From NCBI GenBank assembly GCA_022447825.1, contig JAKUTY010000003.1:1-64000 (forward strand): 64,000 bases of DNA, written 5' to 3'. Position 1 is the stretch's first letter; each line of letters begins with the position of its first letter. The position numbers were made by a program, and so were the translations under genes. The notes beneath the pieces are model-generated. The model had not been told where the DNA came from, ran no database searches, and saw nothing but the letters and a program-made list of their open reading frames with translations. This stretch comes from SAR202 cluster bacterium (lineage in GTDB: Bacteria > Chloroflexota > Dehalococcoidia > Lucifugimonadales > UBA826). This document shows, in pieces, positions 8,516 through 17,731 of this stretch.

Positions 8516-9391
8516 ATGACGATTACAAAAGCAGTAATTCCTGTGGCAGGGTTAGGAACTAGATTTCTACCAGCGACTTTGGCTGTTTCAAAAGTAATGA
8601 TTCCTATTGTAGATCGGCCATCAATTCATTATGCAATTGAAGAGTTACATCAAGCAGGTATTACAGAAGTAATTTTCATTATTTCTCCTGATCAAAAATC
8701 AATTAAAGATTATTTTCAACCACGCCCTGATATAGAAACATTACTTCAAAATAGAGGAGAAACTGAACTTTTAAAAAATATTCGTTCAATTCAAAATTTA
8801 GTTTCAATAAATTTTGTCACACAAAAATCACCATTAGGATTAGGGCATGCCATCCTCCAGTCCAAAAAATTGATTGGAGATCAAGCATTTGCAGTGTTAT
8901 TACCTGATGACCTTATTTTTGGTAATGAATCCACAACGTCAGAAATGATAAAAATTTTTTATCAAAACCCTGGGATAATTCTTGCAGCTAAAAAAGTTAA
9001 GGATGAAATGATTTCCAAATTAGGAATTATTGATCCTTTAAATATTAATGGGAATCAAATTCATGTTAAATCTGTAATTGAAAAGCCTGATTTAGAAAAT
9101 GCCCCGTCAAATATTGCTATTATAGGTAGATATATTCTCCCCAAAGAAATTTTCGCAAAACTAGAATCGATTCAACCTGGTGCTTTAGGTGAAATTCAAC
9201 TTACAGATGCTATTGATTCATTGATGACAGAATTACCTTGCGTGGCATATCAATTCACTTCAGACCATTTTGATATTGGCACTCCTGTAGGATTAGTAAA
9301 GGCGAGCGTTTACCAATCATTAACCAGAGAACACATGAGTGAAGATGTCTCTAGTTGGATAAAAACAATTCCTTTGCTAAATGAGGATTAG
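8516..9391 (+). CDS. galU: UTP-glucose-1-phosphate uridylyltransferase
   Basis: GalU makes UDP-glucose from glucose-1-phosphate and UTP for polysaccharide and glycolipid synthesis. The 291-residue protein opens with KAVIPVAGLGTRFLPATLAV, the nucleotide-binding signature with the conserved G-x-G-T-R. K-x-M-x-P-[IV] follows in SKVMIPIVDRP. The sugar-binding PLGLGHAI, the LLPDDL metal-binding strand, VIEKP and the late FDIGTPVGLVKA are all present. It starts three bases after the aldo/keto reductase. Related thymidylyl- or cytidylyltransferases cannot be excluded, but motif spacing fits GalU. Confidence 0.88.
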   Translation: MTITKAVIPVAGLGTRFLPATLAVSKVMIPIVDRPSIHYAIEELHQAGITEVIFIISPDQKSIKDYFQPRPDIETLLQNRGETELLKNIRSIQNLVSINFVTQKSPLGLGHAILQSKKLIGDQAFAVLLPDDLIFGNESTTSEMIKIFYQNPGIILAAKKVKDEMISKLGIIDPLNINGNQIHVKSVIEKPDLENAPSNIAIIGRYILPKEIFAKLESIQPGALGEIQLTDAIDSLMTELPCVAYQFTSDHFDIGTPVGLVKASVYQSLTREHMSEDVSSWIKTIPLLNED

Positions 9392-9393
9392 AA

Positions 9394-9504
9394 ATGACCA
9401 TTTGGAAAATTGTATTTTGGATAGTCATCACCATACTTCTTACGATACTAATTTATGGTTGGTACATCACTATAAAAGAGCTTCGAAAATGGCGCCACAA
9501 ATAA
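9394..9504 (+). CDS. 36-residue single-pass membrane peptide
   Basis: A short frame begins at an ATG with GAGG nine bases upstream, two bases after the galU stop. The product starts MTIWKIVFWIVITILLTILI, a strongly hydrophobic helix of about 22 residues. A basic tail ends in KELRKWRHK, placing the C terminus in the cytoplasm by the positive-inside rule. The frame ends exactly one base before the stop codon of the convergent prenyltransferase gene, so it fills the whole gap. No family is recognised. The ribosome-binding site, membrane-helix composition and exact packing support a real small protein. Confidence 0.55.
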   Translation: MTIWKIVFWIVITILLTILIYGWYITIKELRKWRHK

Positions 9505-10395
9505 TTATCTAAACCAAAACAAAACCGCAAACGTATACATTAGCCAAACAAAAATTACCGGTAAAATAAATATATCTTTCATTATTATGTCTTCTGGTTT
9601 TTCGCCTTTTCCTTTATATACAACAAGATACAAGTATCTGAACAAACCACAAAAAACAAAAACAGCAGAAAAAATCATTAAATTATTTGATGGTAAATTT
9701 TCAGCTAACAAAGTATAAGCAAAATAAAGTATAGCTATAGAAATCGAAATTATTACCAAAGTAAATTTCAATTTACCTAATTCATAATTATGTAAAGAAT
9801 CTCGGGTTTCATTGGAGTTTGATGAATTAAGTTTTTCTGAATATCTTTTTGATAACGCAATGAATAAAGCTCCCAGTGCAGTGCAGATATAAAGCCAATT
9901 AGACATAGGTATTTCAATAGCTAGTGCTCCTGATAAAACTCTAATGATAAACCCCGTAGATATTGAAAAAACATCAAGAATAAATACATTTCTAAACAGA
10001 AAAACATATCCCAGCATAATTAACAGATATGAGATCATAGCAACTAGGAAATCAATCCCAATAAAAAAGGCAACAAGAATTGCTAACAAGCCAATAATCA
10101 CTGACGAAATTCGTGCAACATTTATCGACAATTCACCTGATGCAATAGGTCTATATTTTTTTGTGGGATGATTTTGATCTAATCGAATATCTAAAGAATC
10201 ATTAAGTAAATATATAGAAGAACTAATTAAAACAAACCCTACAAAAGCATAGGAACTAGTAAAAAATATCTCCCAAAAATCGTCAACAAACCAAGATTCA
10301 TTAAATGAAAAAACCATAGGTAAAAAAATTACAAAGTTTTTAACCCATTGCTTAGGACGTGAAGATTGTAAAATTGATAACAAAACCTTAATCAT
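9505..10395 (-). CDS. UbiA-family prenyltransferase, decaprenyl-phosphate phosphoribosyltransferase-like
   Basis: This 296-residue integral membrane protein has about eight or nine hydrophobic helices. The first Asp-rich motif is NDSLDIRLDQNHPTKKYRPI (N-D-x-x-D-x-x-x-D), and the second cytoplasmic loop reads ALSKRYSEKL. The N-terminal SSRPKQWVKN and the HPTKKYRPIASG tail of the first motif are characteristic of the decaprenyl-phosphate phosphoribose transferase branch of UbiA rather than quinone prenyltransferases. Those enzymes attach 5-phosphoribose to polyprenyl phosphate. The acceptor chain and downstream use in this organism are unknown, since no arabinan pathway genes are seen here. Confidence 0.78.
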   Translation of the reverse strand: MIKVLLSILQSSRPKQWVKNFVIFLPMVFSFNESWFVDDFWEIFFTSSYAFVGFVLISSSIYLLNDSLDIRLDQNHPTKKYRPIASGELSINVARISSVIIGLLAILVAFFIGIDFLVAMISYLLIMLGYVFLFRNVFILDVFSISTGFIIRVLSGALAIEIPMSNWLYICTALGALFIALSKRYSEKLNSSNSNETRDSLHNYELGKLKFTLVIISISIAILYFAYTLLAENLPSNNLMIFSAVFVFCGLFRYLYLVVYKGKGEKPEDIIMKDIFILPVIFVWLMYTFAVLFWFR

Positions 10396-10490
10396 GAATA
10401 CATACTATCTCAAGAATCATTGATATAAAACAAACCTTAAATCTGTTTTTCATAAATGTTAAAATGTCTCAAATTTAGAGAGGTAATCAA

Positions 10491-11243
10491 ATGTCTGGAC
10501 ATTCAAAATGGTCAACTATTAAACATAAAAAAGCTGCCACAGATGCTAAGCGGGGTAAATTATTTACAAAACTATCTAAAGAAATCATAGTCGCAGCAAA
10601 AATGGGGGGTGGAGATATAGAAATGAATTTCCGACTGAGGATGGCTGTACAAATTGCTAAAGATGCAAATATGCCCGCAGACAATATTGATAGAGCAATT
10701 AAAAAAGGATCCGGATCTGGAAGTGATGGGGAAGCAATGTCTGAAATAGTTTATGAAGGATACGGACCTGGAGGAATTGGAATTATGCTCCAAACGTTGA
10801 CTGATAATAAAAATCGTACTGTTGCAGATATCAGATCTACCTTATCTAAGGCAGGGGGTAATATGGCTGAATCTGGAGCAGTAGCATGGCAATTTGAGCA
10901 AAAAGGTGTACTAGTAATAAATGCAGTTCAAGATCAAGCTGAAGAATTAGCTATGATAGCAATAGATGTAGGTGCTGAAGATTTTGAAACATATGACGGG
11001 ACTCTTCACATATATTCCCCACCTACAGATTTAGAAAATATCAGAAATACATTTTCTGAACAAAATATCGATGTTTCATCAAGTGAATTATCACTAATTC
11101 CTAGCAATACGATTTTATTAGACGATAAAAAAGCTGTTCAGACACTCAAACTTCTAGAGCAACTTGAAGATCTAGATGATGTTCAGAAAGTTTTTTCTAA
11201 TGCTGATTTTTCTGAAGAAGCCATGATTAGTTTCCAGTCATAG
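10491..11243 (+). CDS. yebC: YebC/PmpR-family protein
   Basis: This 250-residue protein starts MSGHSKWSTIKHKKAATDAK, the nearly invariant YebC N terminus. It also has the family segments IVYEGYGPGGIGIMLQTLTD, NRTVADIRSTLSKAGGNMAE and AIDVGAEDFE. Family members are described as DNA-binding regulators and, more recently, as translation factors easing ribosome stalling at polyproline. It commonly precedes the ruv genes, as here. The stop codon overlaps the start of the RusA-like gene by one base. Confidence 0.92.
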   Translation: MSGHSKWSTIKHKKAATDAKRGKLFTKLSKEIIVAAKMGGGDIEMNFRLRMAVQIAKDANMPADNIDRAIKKGSGSGSDGEAMSEIVYEGYGPGGIGIMLQTLTDNKNRTVADIRSTLSKAGGNMAESGAVAWQFEQKGVLVINAVQDQAEELAMIAIDVGAEDFETYDGTLHIYSPPTDLENIRNTFSEQNIDVSSSELSLIPSNTILLDDKKAVQTLKLLEQLEDLDDVQKVFSNADFSEEAMISFQS

Positions 11244-11614
11244 TGTTCGTGGATTTTTTTAGTATAGAATTTGATCATATGCCACCTAAAGAACTTAGGG
11301 GCAACAGTAGAGCCTATTGGGCTCAAAAAATTGCTCCTAAAAGAGCATTCCAAGATGAAACAATTATCAAACTCAGAGAAATAAACCCAGGATTTATGGG
11401 GAAAATTAAAATACTTTATAAAGCATTTTATTCTGGTAAACCTATTGATATTGACAACCTAATCACAGGCATGAAATATGCTCAAGATTGCTTACAATTG
11501 GAGGGAGTAATAGAAGATGATACTCCTGACCATGTAATAAGTGTTTCAGTAGAATATCAGCGGGTAAAGACCATGAAAGAAGTGAAACTTATAATGGAAG
11601 TTACAAAAGTTTAG
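11243..11614 (+). CDS. RusA-like Holliday-junction nuclease in the ruvC position
   Basis: This 123-residue protein resembles RusA in length and pattern. It has an early SIEFDHMPPKELRGNSRAYW (RusA proteins start with a beta strand followed by P-P and a basic segment). D-I-D-N-L sits at residues 69-73, matching the D70-x-D72-N-L catalytic motif of E. coli RusA, and GVIEDD at 88-93 matches its second acidic site. A C-terminal beta strand (EVKLIMEVTKV) completes the fold. RusA-type enzymes resolve Holliday junctions as dimers. It sits exactly between yebC and ruvA, where ruvC is usually found, so it probably replaces RuvC. It starts with GTG, overlapping the yebC stop. Function is inferred from motif and position. 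Confidence 0.72.
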   Translation: MFVDFFSIEFDHMPPKELRGNSRAYWAQKIAPKRAFQDETIIKLREINPGFMGKIKILYKAFYSGKPIDIDNLITGMKYAQDCLQLEGVIEDDTPDHVISVSVEYQRVKTMKEVKLIMEVTKV

Positions 11615-11622
11615 AGGCACAA

Positions 11623-12204
11623 ATGATTTCAAAAATTTCAGGAAAAATCTATGCTAAACATACTGACCACATCGAAGTTGAAATAGGACATGGCATAACT
11701 TTGGTGGTGTACATGCCTCAATCAAACATTAATAGTTTAATTGAAGAAGATACCACTGAAGAAATTTTTACTTCTCTTCAATTACGACAAGATAGCATAA
11801 CAATTTTTGGTTTTTTGGATCCTCAAGACAGAATCACTTTTGAAATATTAATCACTATTTCAGGAGTAGGCCCTAAACTTGCTGTTGCAATATTATCTTT
11901 AATGAACTCAAGTGAAATTTTTCAAGCAATTGAAACTGAAAATTCTCATCTTATGACACAGGTACCCGGAGTAGGAAAAAGGACTGCTGATAGGATGATA
12001 TTGGAGTTAAGAGGTAAATTAGAAGCCCCACAAAACTCTGTACTTACATTTGAATCAAACAACGAAATCATCGACTCATTAACTGCCCTAGGGTACTCTA
12101 CGAATGAAGCAAAATCTGCTGCTTCTAAAATTCCAACAGGTCAAAATCTTTCATTAGAAGACAGAATACGTATAGCTTTACAAAATATTTCATTAAATGA
12201 CTAA
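11623..12204 (+). CDS. ruvA: Holliday junction helicase subunit RuvA
   Basis: RuvA binds Holliday junctions as a tetramer and loads the RuvB motor. The 193-residue protein shows the N-terminal OB-fold (MISKISGKIYAKHTDHIEVE), followed by two helix-hairpin-helix motifs, ISGVGPKLA (residues 79-87) and VPGVGKRTADRMILEL (114-129). A short C-terminal three-helix domain (DSLTALGYSTNEAKSAA) contacts RuvB. An AGAGG box precedes the ATG. No ruvB is in the window. The downstream methyltransferase gene overlaps it by eight bases. Confidence 0.93.
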   Translation: MISKISGKIYAKHTDHIEVEIGHGITLVVYMPQSNINSLIEEDTTEEIFTSLQLRQDSITIFGFLDPQDRITFEILITISGVGPKLAVAILSLMNSSEIFQAIETENSHLMTQVPGVGKRTADRMILELRGKLEAPQNSVLTFESNNEIIDSLTALGYSTNEAKSAASKIPTGQNLSLEDRIRIALQNISLND

Positions 12205-12931
12205 TTACGACAATTGGGCAGAAATTTATGATGAAATATATTCAGAATATAAAGATGATTTGCATTTTTATCAAAATATATCGTCTGACTCAGAATCTAT
12301 TTTAGAAATAGGATGTGGTACGGGAAGAATTTCAATTCCATTAGCTCAATCTGGTAAAAAAGTTCATGGAATAGATATTTCTCCAAAAATGATAGAAATT
12401 GCTCAAACAAAAACGAATAACACTCTTACTAACCTTTCTTTTCAAGTAATGGATATGAGGGAATTAAATTTCAAACAACAATTTGACACAATTTTAATTC
12501 CTTTCAATGGTTTCCAATCACTTTTAAATGTCTCTGATCAAATCAAATGCTTAAAAAACATAAGGAAACTTTGCCATAAAAAAACTAAAATAATTTTTGA
12601 TGTTTTTTTCCCCGACAAAGAAATATTTGAGCAAAAAAGCTCAAATTTCTACTTAGTGTCCCAAAAAACTCAAAAATCCTTAGAAGTTTGGCACAAGACA
12701 AATTTTGATTTCTTCAATCAATTACTTCATACGGATTTACGAGTAATACAATTTCTTGATACCCAAAACCCTAAAGTTAGTTACAAATCTTTCAGCCTAA
12801 GATATTGTTATCCACAAGAATTAATCTATTTATTTGAGATCTCAGAATTGCAAATAGTTAATATGTATAGTGACTTTAACAAAACACTAGATGCAACAAA
12901 CCAACTAGTTATCGAGGCCCAAATTATTTAA
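12197..12931 (+). CDS. Class I SAM-dependent methyltransferase
   Basis: This 244-residue protein has the SAM-binding motif [20 protein letters not shown]. The acidic end of beta-2 is in [10 protein letters not shown], motif II is around [20 protein letters not shown], and the C-terminal half is of mixed alpha/beta type. It fits the broad methyltransferase 11/25 families, which act on small molecules. The substrate cannot be told. It overlaps ruvA by eight bases and uvrB by one, so it is embedded in the DNA-repair operon, but that does not prove a repair function. Confidence 0.8.
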   Translation: MTNYDNWAEIYDEIYSEYKDDLHFYQNISSDSESILEIGCGTGRISIPLAQSGKKVHGIDISPKMIEIAQTKTNNTLTNLSFQVMDMRELNFKQQFDTILIPFNGFQSLLNVSDQIKCLKNIRKLCHKKTKIIFDVFFPDKEIFEQKSSNFYLVSQKTQKSLEVWHKTNFDFFNQLLHTDLRVIQFLDTQNPKVSYKSFSLRYCYPQELIYLFEISELQIVNMYSDFNKTLDATNQLVIEAQII

Positions 12932-14916
12932 TGAATAAATTTAATTTAATTTCTGATCTCAAACCTACGGGAGATCAACCCCAAGCAATTGAAAAAATTT
13001 CAGAAAAAATTTCTAATAATGTTTCTGAACAAACATTATTAGGTGTAACCGGAAGCGGAAAAACTTTTACTATGGCTGGAGTAATTGAAAAAGTGCAAAA
13101 GCCCACACTAGTTTTAGCTCACAACAAAACTTTAGCTGCTCAACTTGCTACCGAATTCAAAGAATTTTTTCCACAAAATGCTGTTGAATACTTTGTGAGC
13201 TATTATGACTATTATCAACCCGAAGCTTATGTACCTAGAACTGATACCTATATAGAAAAAGATGCCAGCATAAATGAAGACTTAGACAAACTACGACATT
13301 CCGCTACTCGTTCATTACTTACACGCAAAGACGTATTAATTGTAGCGTCGGTTTCATGCATATACGGGTTAGGAAGCCCTGAAGAATATCAAGGATTTGT
13401 TGCATCAATTGAAAAAGGAGAAACAAAAACTCGAAAATCACTAATAGAACAATTAATTAATATGCAATACGAAAGGAATGATTTCGATTTATCTAGAGGA
13501 AAATTTAGAGTTAAAGGAGATACAGTAGATATTTTCCCAGCTTATGAACAAATTTGCGTCAGAATAGAATTTTGGGGAGATCAAATTGATAGGATTTCTA
13601 CAATTGACCATTTAACCGGTGAGATTTTAGGTCAAAGAGAATTCCTTGAAATATATCCAGCTAAACATTTTGTTACACCTGAAGATAAAATTAAAATGGC
13701 TATAAAAGACATTAAAACTGAATTATCAACACACCTAAAACTTTTAAATTCAAATGGAAAATTACTAGAGGCACAAAGACTAGAATCAAGAACAAAATAT
13801 GACATTGAAATGCTTGAATTAGCTGGATACTGTTCTGGAGTAGAAAATTATTCAATGCATCTCTCTAGGCGTAACCCTGGCAGCACTCCATATACTTTAT
13901 TAGATTATTTCCCAAAAGATTTTCTTTTATTCGTAGATGAATCTCATATGACTATTCCACAAGTCCGAGGAATGTATTTCAGTGATAGATCAAGAAAAGA
14001 AACTTTAGTGGAACATGGATTCAGACTACCTTCTGCTTTAGATAATCGCCCTTTAAATTTTAATGAATTTCAAAATCGTATTCACCAGGTGGTATATGTT
14101 TCAGCCACGCCAAGCGTTTTCGAACAAGAAAGAAGTAATGAACACATTACAGAACAAATAATTAGACCAACAGGACTTATAGATCCAGTTGTTGAAGTAG
14201 TTCCGGTTGAAGGTCAAATTGATCATTTATTGGAAACTGTTTCAGAAAGAATAAAAAAAGGCGAAAGATGTTTAATCACCACTTTAACCAAAAGAATGTC
14301 AGAAGAATTATCAGATTATTTAAAAGAAAGCGGAATTAAAACACAATATTTACATTCTGAAGTCGATACTCTTGAGCGAAGTGAAATTCTTAGAGATTTA
14401 AGATTAGGAGTATACGATGTCATAGTTGGAATTAATTTATTAAGAGAAGGATTAGACTTACCTGAAGTCAGTCTTGTAGCAATATTAGATGCTGATAAAG
14501 AAGGGTATTTACGATCTTACACTGCGCTAATCCAAACAATTGGAAGAGCTGCTCGGCACATAGATGGAAAAGTCATTATGTACGCTGACAGAATTACAAA
14601 TTCAATGAAAACTGCAATAGATGAAACAAATCGTAGGAGACTTCTACAAGAATCTCATAACAAACAACACGGTATTACACCTAAAAGTATTAACAAAACT
14701 ATTAAAGATATCAATGAAAGAATAAGAAGTATTTCTTGGGTAGAACAATCTAAAACTGAAACAATTTCTAACAAGGAACTTCCAAAAGAAGAAATAACTA
14801 ATTTGATAAAAGAGCTAGAAATTCAAATGAAAAAATCATCAGAACAATTAGAATATGAAAAAGCCGCAATTATAAGAGATCAAATTATAGATTTAAGAAA
14901 AGTACTATCTGATTAA
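12931..14916 (+). CDS. uvrB: UvrABC system protein B
   Basis: UvrB verifies DNA damage and recruits UvrC in nucleotide excision repair. The 661-residue protein is full length. Landmarks are Walker [14 protein letters not shown] near residue 40, the beta-hairpin [17 protein letters not shown] that inserts at the lesion, the DEAD-like LLFVDESH, helicase motif YVSATP, and motif VI in [11 protein letters not shown]-terminal UVR domain ([18 protein letters not shown]) binds UvrC. It overlaps the methyltransferase stop by one base. The next promoter lies about 50 bases beyond its stop. Confidence 0.96.
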   Translation: MNKFNLISDLKPTGDQPQAIEKISEKISNNVSEQTLLGVTGSGKTFTMAGVIEKVQKPTLVLAHNKTLAAQLATEFKEFFPQNAVEYFVSYYDYYQPEAYVPRTDTYIEKDASINEDLDKLRHSATRSLLTRKDVLIVASVSCIYGLGSPEEYQGFVASIEKGETKTRKSLIEQLINMQYERNDFDLSRGKFRVKGDTVDIFPAYEQICVRIEFWGDQIDRISTIDHLTGEILGQREFLEIYPAKHFVTPEDKIKMAIKDIKTELSTHLKLLNSNGKLLEAQRLESRTKYDIEMLELAGYCSGVENYSMHLSRRNPGSTPYTLLDYFPKDFLLFVDESHMTIPQVRGMYFSDRSRKETLVEHGFRLPSALDNRPLNFNEFQNRIHQVVYVSATPSVFEQERSNEHITEQIIRPTGLIDPVVEVVPVEGQIDHLLETVSERIKKGERCLITTLTKRMSEELSDYLKESGIKTQYLHSEVDTLERSEILRDLRLGVYDVIVGINLLREGLDLPEVSLVAILDADKEGYLRSYTALIQTIGRAARHIDGKVIMYADRITNSMKTAIDETNRRRLLQESHNKQHGITPKSINKTIKDINERIRSISWVEQSKTETISNKELPKEEITNLIKELEIQMKKSSEQLEYEKAAIIRDQIIDLRKVLSD

Positions 14917-14964
14917 AATACTTTTTATCAACTTACTATTTTATTAGTACATACCTTATTTAAA

Positions 14965-14993
14965 TTGACAGCCCATTTTCTCAAATATAGAAT
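14965..14993 (+). promoter_or_regulatory. Sigma-70-type promoter for the MIP18/Mrp pair
   Basis: TTGACA and TAGAAT separated by exactly 17 bases. The -35 is a perfect consensus match. Transcription would start near 15000, leaving a leader of about 18 bases with an AGGAA ribosome-binding site before the ATG at 15018. Confidence 0.7.
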
Positions 14994-15017
14994 AAAAGTA
15001 AATCATAGGAATTAAAA

Positions 15018-15332
15018 ATGACAAATTCAGCTACAGTTTCAGAAGATGAAGTCTTAGAAGCCCTAAGAGATGTATATGACCCTGAAATTCCAGTAAATAT
15101 TGTAGATTTAGGTCTTGTATATGGAGTCTCTATCACGGAGGCAGACGTAGAAGTAACAATGACATTAACTTTTGCAGGTTGTGGAATGGGACCCTACATA
15201 GCCCAACAAGCAGAATGGAGACTTGCTGAAATTGATGGAATTGAAGATATTAATGTTGACCTAGTATTTGATCCTCCATGGAATCCTGAAATGATTACAG
15301 AAGAGGGTAAACGTCTTCTAGGTCTCGATTAA
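15018..15332 (+). CDS. MIP18/DUF59-family Fe-S assembly factor (SufT-like)
   Basis: This 104-residue protein is a single MIP18 domain. It has VLEALRDVYDPEIPVNIVDLGLVYG, which is the family hallmark, the conserved cysteine in FAGCGMGP, and VDLVFDPPWNPEMITEEG near the end. Such proteins (SufT, PaaD and the N-terminal domain of many Mrp proteins) help mature Fe-S proteins. Here the domain is a separate gene just before the Mrp ATPase gene, with six bases between them, rather than fused to it. It ends in a leucine-aspartate tail typical of the SufT group. Confidence 0.88.
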   Translation: MTNSATVSEDEVLEALRDVYDPEIPVNIVDLGLVYGVSITEADVEVTMTLTFAGCGMGPYIAQQAEWRLAEIDGIEDINVDLVFDPPWNPEMITEEGKRLLGLD

Positions 15333-15337
15333 CTGAT

Positions 15338-16135
15338 ATGACACAACAAAACGCCTCACAAGCTAGAGCAAAAATTGAGGCTATGAAGCGTCAATTCGAA
15401 CAAAAAAGGCAAATCGATTCATCTCTCGGTGGTATCAAAAACAAAATTGGAGTTTATAGCGGTAAGGGTGGGGTAGGAAAAACTACTGTCGCAGTAAATT
15501 TATCTGCTGCACTTGCTAATTCAGGTCACTCTGTTGGAATACTTGACGTAGATATTGATTGTCCAAATGTTGTTAGAGCCATGAAAATATCTGAGCAACC
15601 TATGCTAGACGAAAATAAAAAAATGATCCCCGCGGAAAGATTCGGGGTAAAAGTTATGTCAATGGCATACTTTCAAGAAAATGAAGATGAGGCGACCATT
15701 TGGAGAGGCCCCATGATTCACAACGCAATCAATCAAATGTTGCAATCAACAAATTGGGGCGAATTAGATTATTTAATTGTCGACCTACCACCTGGAACTT
15801 CAGATTCACCACTAACTGTAATGCAAACACTTACTATGGATGGGTTTGTAGTAGTGACTACACCCCAAGAACTAGCAAAAATCGATGCAAAAAGATCAAT
15901 AAATATGATTAAAAAGCTACAGGTAAATGTTTTAGGAATAGTAGAAAATATGTCTGGTGGTATTTTTGGTTCAGGTGCTGGAACTGAAATTGCAAACGAA
16001 CTTAATCTTGATTTTTTGGGATCTATTAAACTCAGACAAGATTATCAAGACACATCAAAACCTGCCTCCTTATTAAATAACGAAATACTTAATGAGTATG
16101 AATCTATCATCCAAAAATCTTTAGTGAATTTATAA
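15338..16135 (+). CDS. mrp: Mrp/NBP35-family P-loop ATPase
   Basis: This 265-residue deviant-Walker ATPase has YSGKGGVGKTTVAVNLSAAL (Walker A about residues 40-50). DVDIDCPNVVRAM follows, then the Mrp signature IWRGPMIHNAINQML, and LDYLIVDLPPGTSD as Walker B. Mrp proteins act as Fe-S cluster carriers. In typical members the segment after VENMS contains a CPxC pair that holds a bridging cluster at the dimer interface. Here it reads IVENMSGGIFGSGAGTEIA, without any cysteine. The N-terminal extension (ARAKIEAMKRQFEQK) is helical. It converges with pgi with no gap. Confidence 0.85.
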   Translation: MTQQNASQARAKIEAMKRQFEQKRQIDSSLGGIKNKIGVYSGKGGVGKTTVAVNLSAALANSGHSVGILDVDIDCPNVVRAMKISEQPMLDENKKMIPAERFGVKVMSMAYFQENEDEATIWRGPMIHNAINQMLQSTNWGELDYLIVDLPPGTSDSPLTVMQTLTMDGFVVVTTPQELAKIDAKRSINMIKKLQVNVLGIVENMSGGIFGSGAGTEIANELNLDFLGSIKLRQDYQDTSKPASLLNNEILNEYESIIQKSLVNL

Positions 16136-17710
16136 TTAAATTAATTTTGCCTTATTAATAAATTCTTGAAGTTTTTTCTCTGGCTCATCCCCTAAATGGA
16201 TAACTATAGGCTTCCTGCCTATCGAGTCAAGAATTTTGAAATCTCCCTGAATTTGAGAATTCATCAAATCATAAAATGAAAAATCTTGTGAAGGAACTGT
16301 TATGTCAAATTCTAAATCATTAGAAACAAATTGAATAAATGTGCCTATGTCAGGACCTCCCTTAAACAATTGTCCCAATGAATGTAAATAATTTGGTCCT
16401 AATGCTTGAATCACTGGTAGTTGAAATTTAAAAGAAAGAATTTCACCAAATAAATTCATCAAATTGACAATTTGAGTACTCGGATCAGCAAAATATAAAA
16501 ATCCCACATAATTATTTTTATCTAAATCCTGAAAACAATTAATCAATCCATCAAATGAAATTGTTTGTTCTAAAATATCAATTTGTTGTTTCGAATGAAT
16601 CAAGTAATTTGTTTCATTTTTTGATGATTGAACATCAGGTTGATCAAATGGATTAACTTCCATTATTGCCCCTAAGCTTGATACAACTAATTCCCATACA
16701 AACAATTGAGGAATCAAATCACTACTGTCAGAAATTGAAACATTTAAAATCTGTTGCGTAGAAGATGTAATTGTTTCAAAAGAAAATTCCGAACCCTTTT
16801 TTAATGAAAAAAGTAAATCATTTCTGTTCATATGCTGGTCATTATTATTTATAATTATAGGAATAATGCCTTTGTTGTTCTTACCTAAACTTTCTGCTAT
16901 TAATTGTTGTATCCATTCAGAAAAACCTACAAATTCTGGATCAATGCTAATTAACATCTTATTTTTACCTGTTAATAAACCTTTCAGAATAAACTGGGCA
17001 ATCTCTTCACATTGATTCAGATATTCTAATTCACTAAATTTCTCAATTTGATTTCTCAAAGAGCTAAGCAAATCATCTGAACTAACTCCACTCATCAAAG
17101 CAGGAAACATACCAAAACTAGATAAAACTGAGTATCGACCACCTATTTCTTTCATTCCATAAACAACATCAGAAAACTTTTTAGAAATTGCTATTTCTTC
17201 TAATTGAGACCCTTTGTCGGTTATCGCAATGAATGCATCTCCAGGAGAATCAAACATATTATTGATCTCCACATGATGATAAAAATATTGAAAAATCATT
17301 AATGTTTCTAAAGTAGTTCCAGATTTTGAACAAACTAAAAACATAACATCTGAATCTAGAGTAAAATCATGTAATTTTTGTAAATATCCTGGATGATAAT
17401 TTTCTACAAAACATACTTCTATTTTTTTGTCTCTGGATAAATTATCTACTAATACCTTAGCGCCTAAACTACTTCCACCCATCCCAATTACAATTAATTT
17501 ACGAAAAGGAATTAATTTATATTTTTCATATACATTTGAAAACTCCAAATAATGAATAATCAGTTTTTGAGGATCCACCCAACCTAAATATTCTTGAGAA
17601 GATATATTTAACAGATCATCAAAATACTCATAATTTTTATCTAACATCTTGGAAATTACTGAATTAATTTCAGATAATTTCTGTTTTAAGTTAGAAGAAT
17701 CAGAAACCAA
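16136..17710 (-). CDS. pgi: Glucose-6-phosphate isomerase
   Basis: Pgi interconverts glucose-6-phosphate and fructose-6-phosphate. The 524-residue protein contains IVIGMGGSSLGAKVL (sugar-phosphate-binding SIS loop) and VCSKSGTTLETL. IGGRYSVLSSFGMFPALMSG is close to the PGI signature, and the C-terminal part has QALGPNYLHSLGQLFKGGPD. The last contains the conserved histidine and the Q/K region. It resembles the Pgi half of the Tal-Pgi fusions of several bacteria. Here Tal is a separate gene 21 bases upstream. The C-terminal half is diverged and low in complexity compared with classical Pgi. Confidence 0.87.
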   Translation of the reverse strand: MVSDSSNLKQKLSEINSVISKMLDKNYEYFDDLLNISSQEYLGWVDPQKLIIHYLEFSNVYEKYKLIPFRKLIVIGMGGSSLGAKVLVDNLSRDKKIEVCFVENYHPGYLQKLHDFTLDSDVMFLVCSKSGTTLETLMIFQYFYHHVEINNMFDSPGDAFIAITDKGSQLEEIAISKKFSDVVYGMKEIGGRYSVLSSFGMFPALMSGVSSDDLLSSLRNQIEKFSELEYLNQCEEIAQFILKGLLTGKNKMLISIDPEFVGFSEWIQQLIAESLGKNNKGIIPIIINNNDQHMNRNDLLFSLKKGSEFSFETITSSTQQILNVSISDSSDLIPQLFVWELVVSSLGAIMEVNPFDQPDVQSSKNETNYLIHSKQQIDILEQTISFDGLINCFQDLDKNNYVGFLYFADPSTQIVNLMNLFGEILSFKFQLPVIQALGPNYLHSLGQLFKGGPDIGTFIQFVSNDLEFDITVPSQDFSFYDLMNSQIQGDFKILDSIGRKPIVIHLGDEPEKKLQEFINKAKLI

Positions 17711-17731
17711 TAAATCCTCATGAAAATTAAT

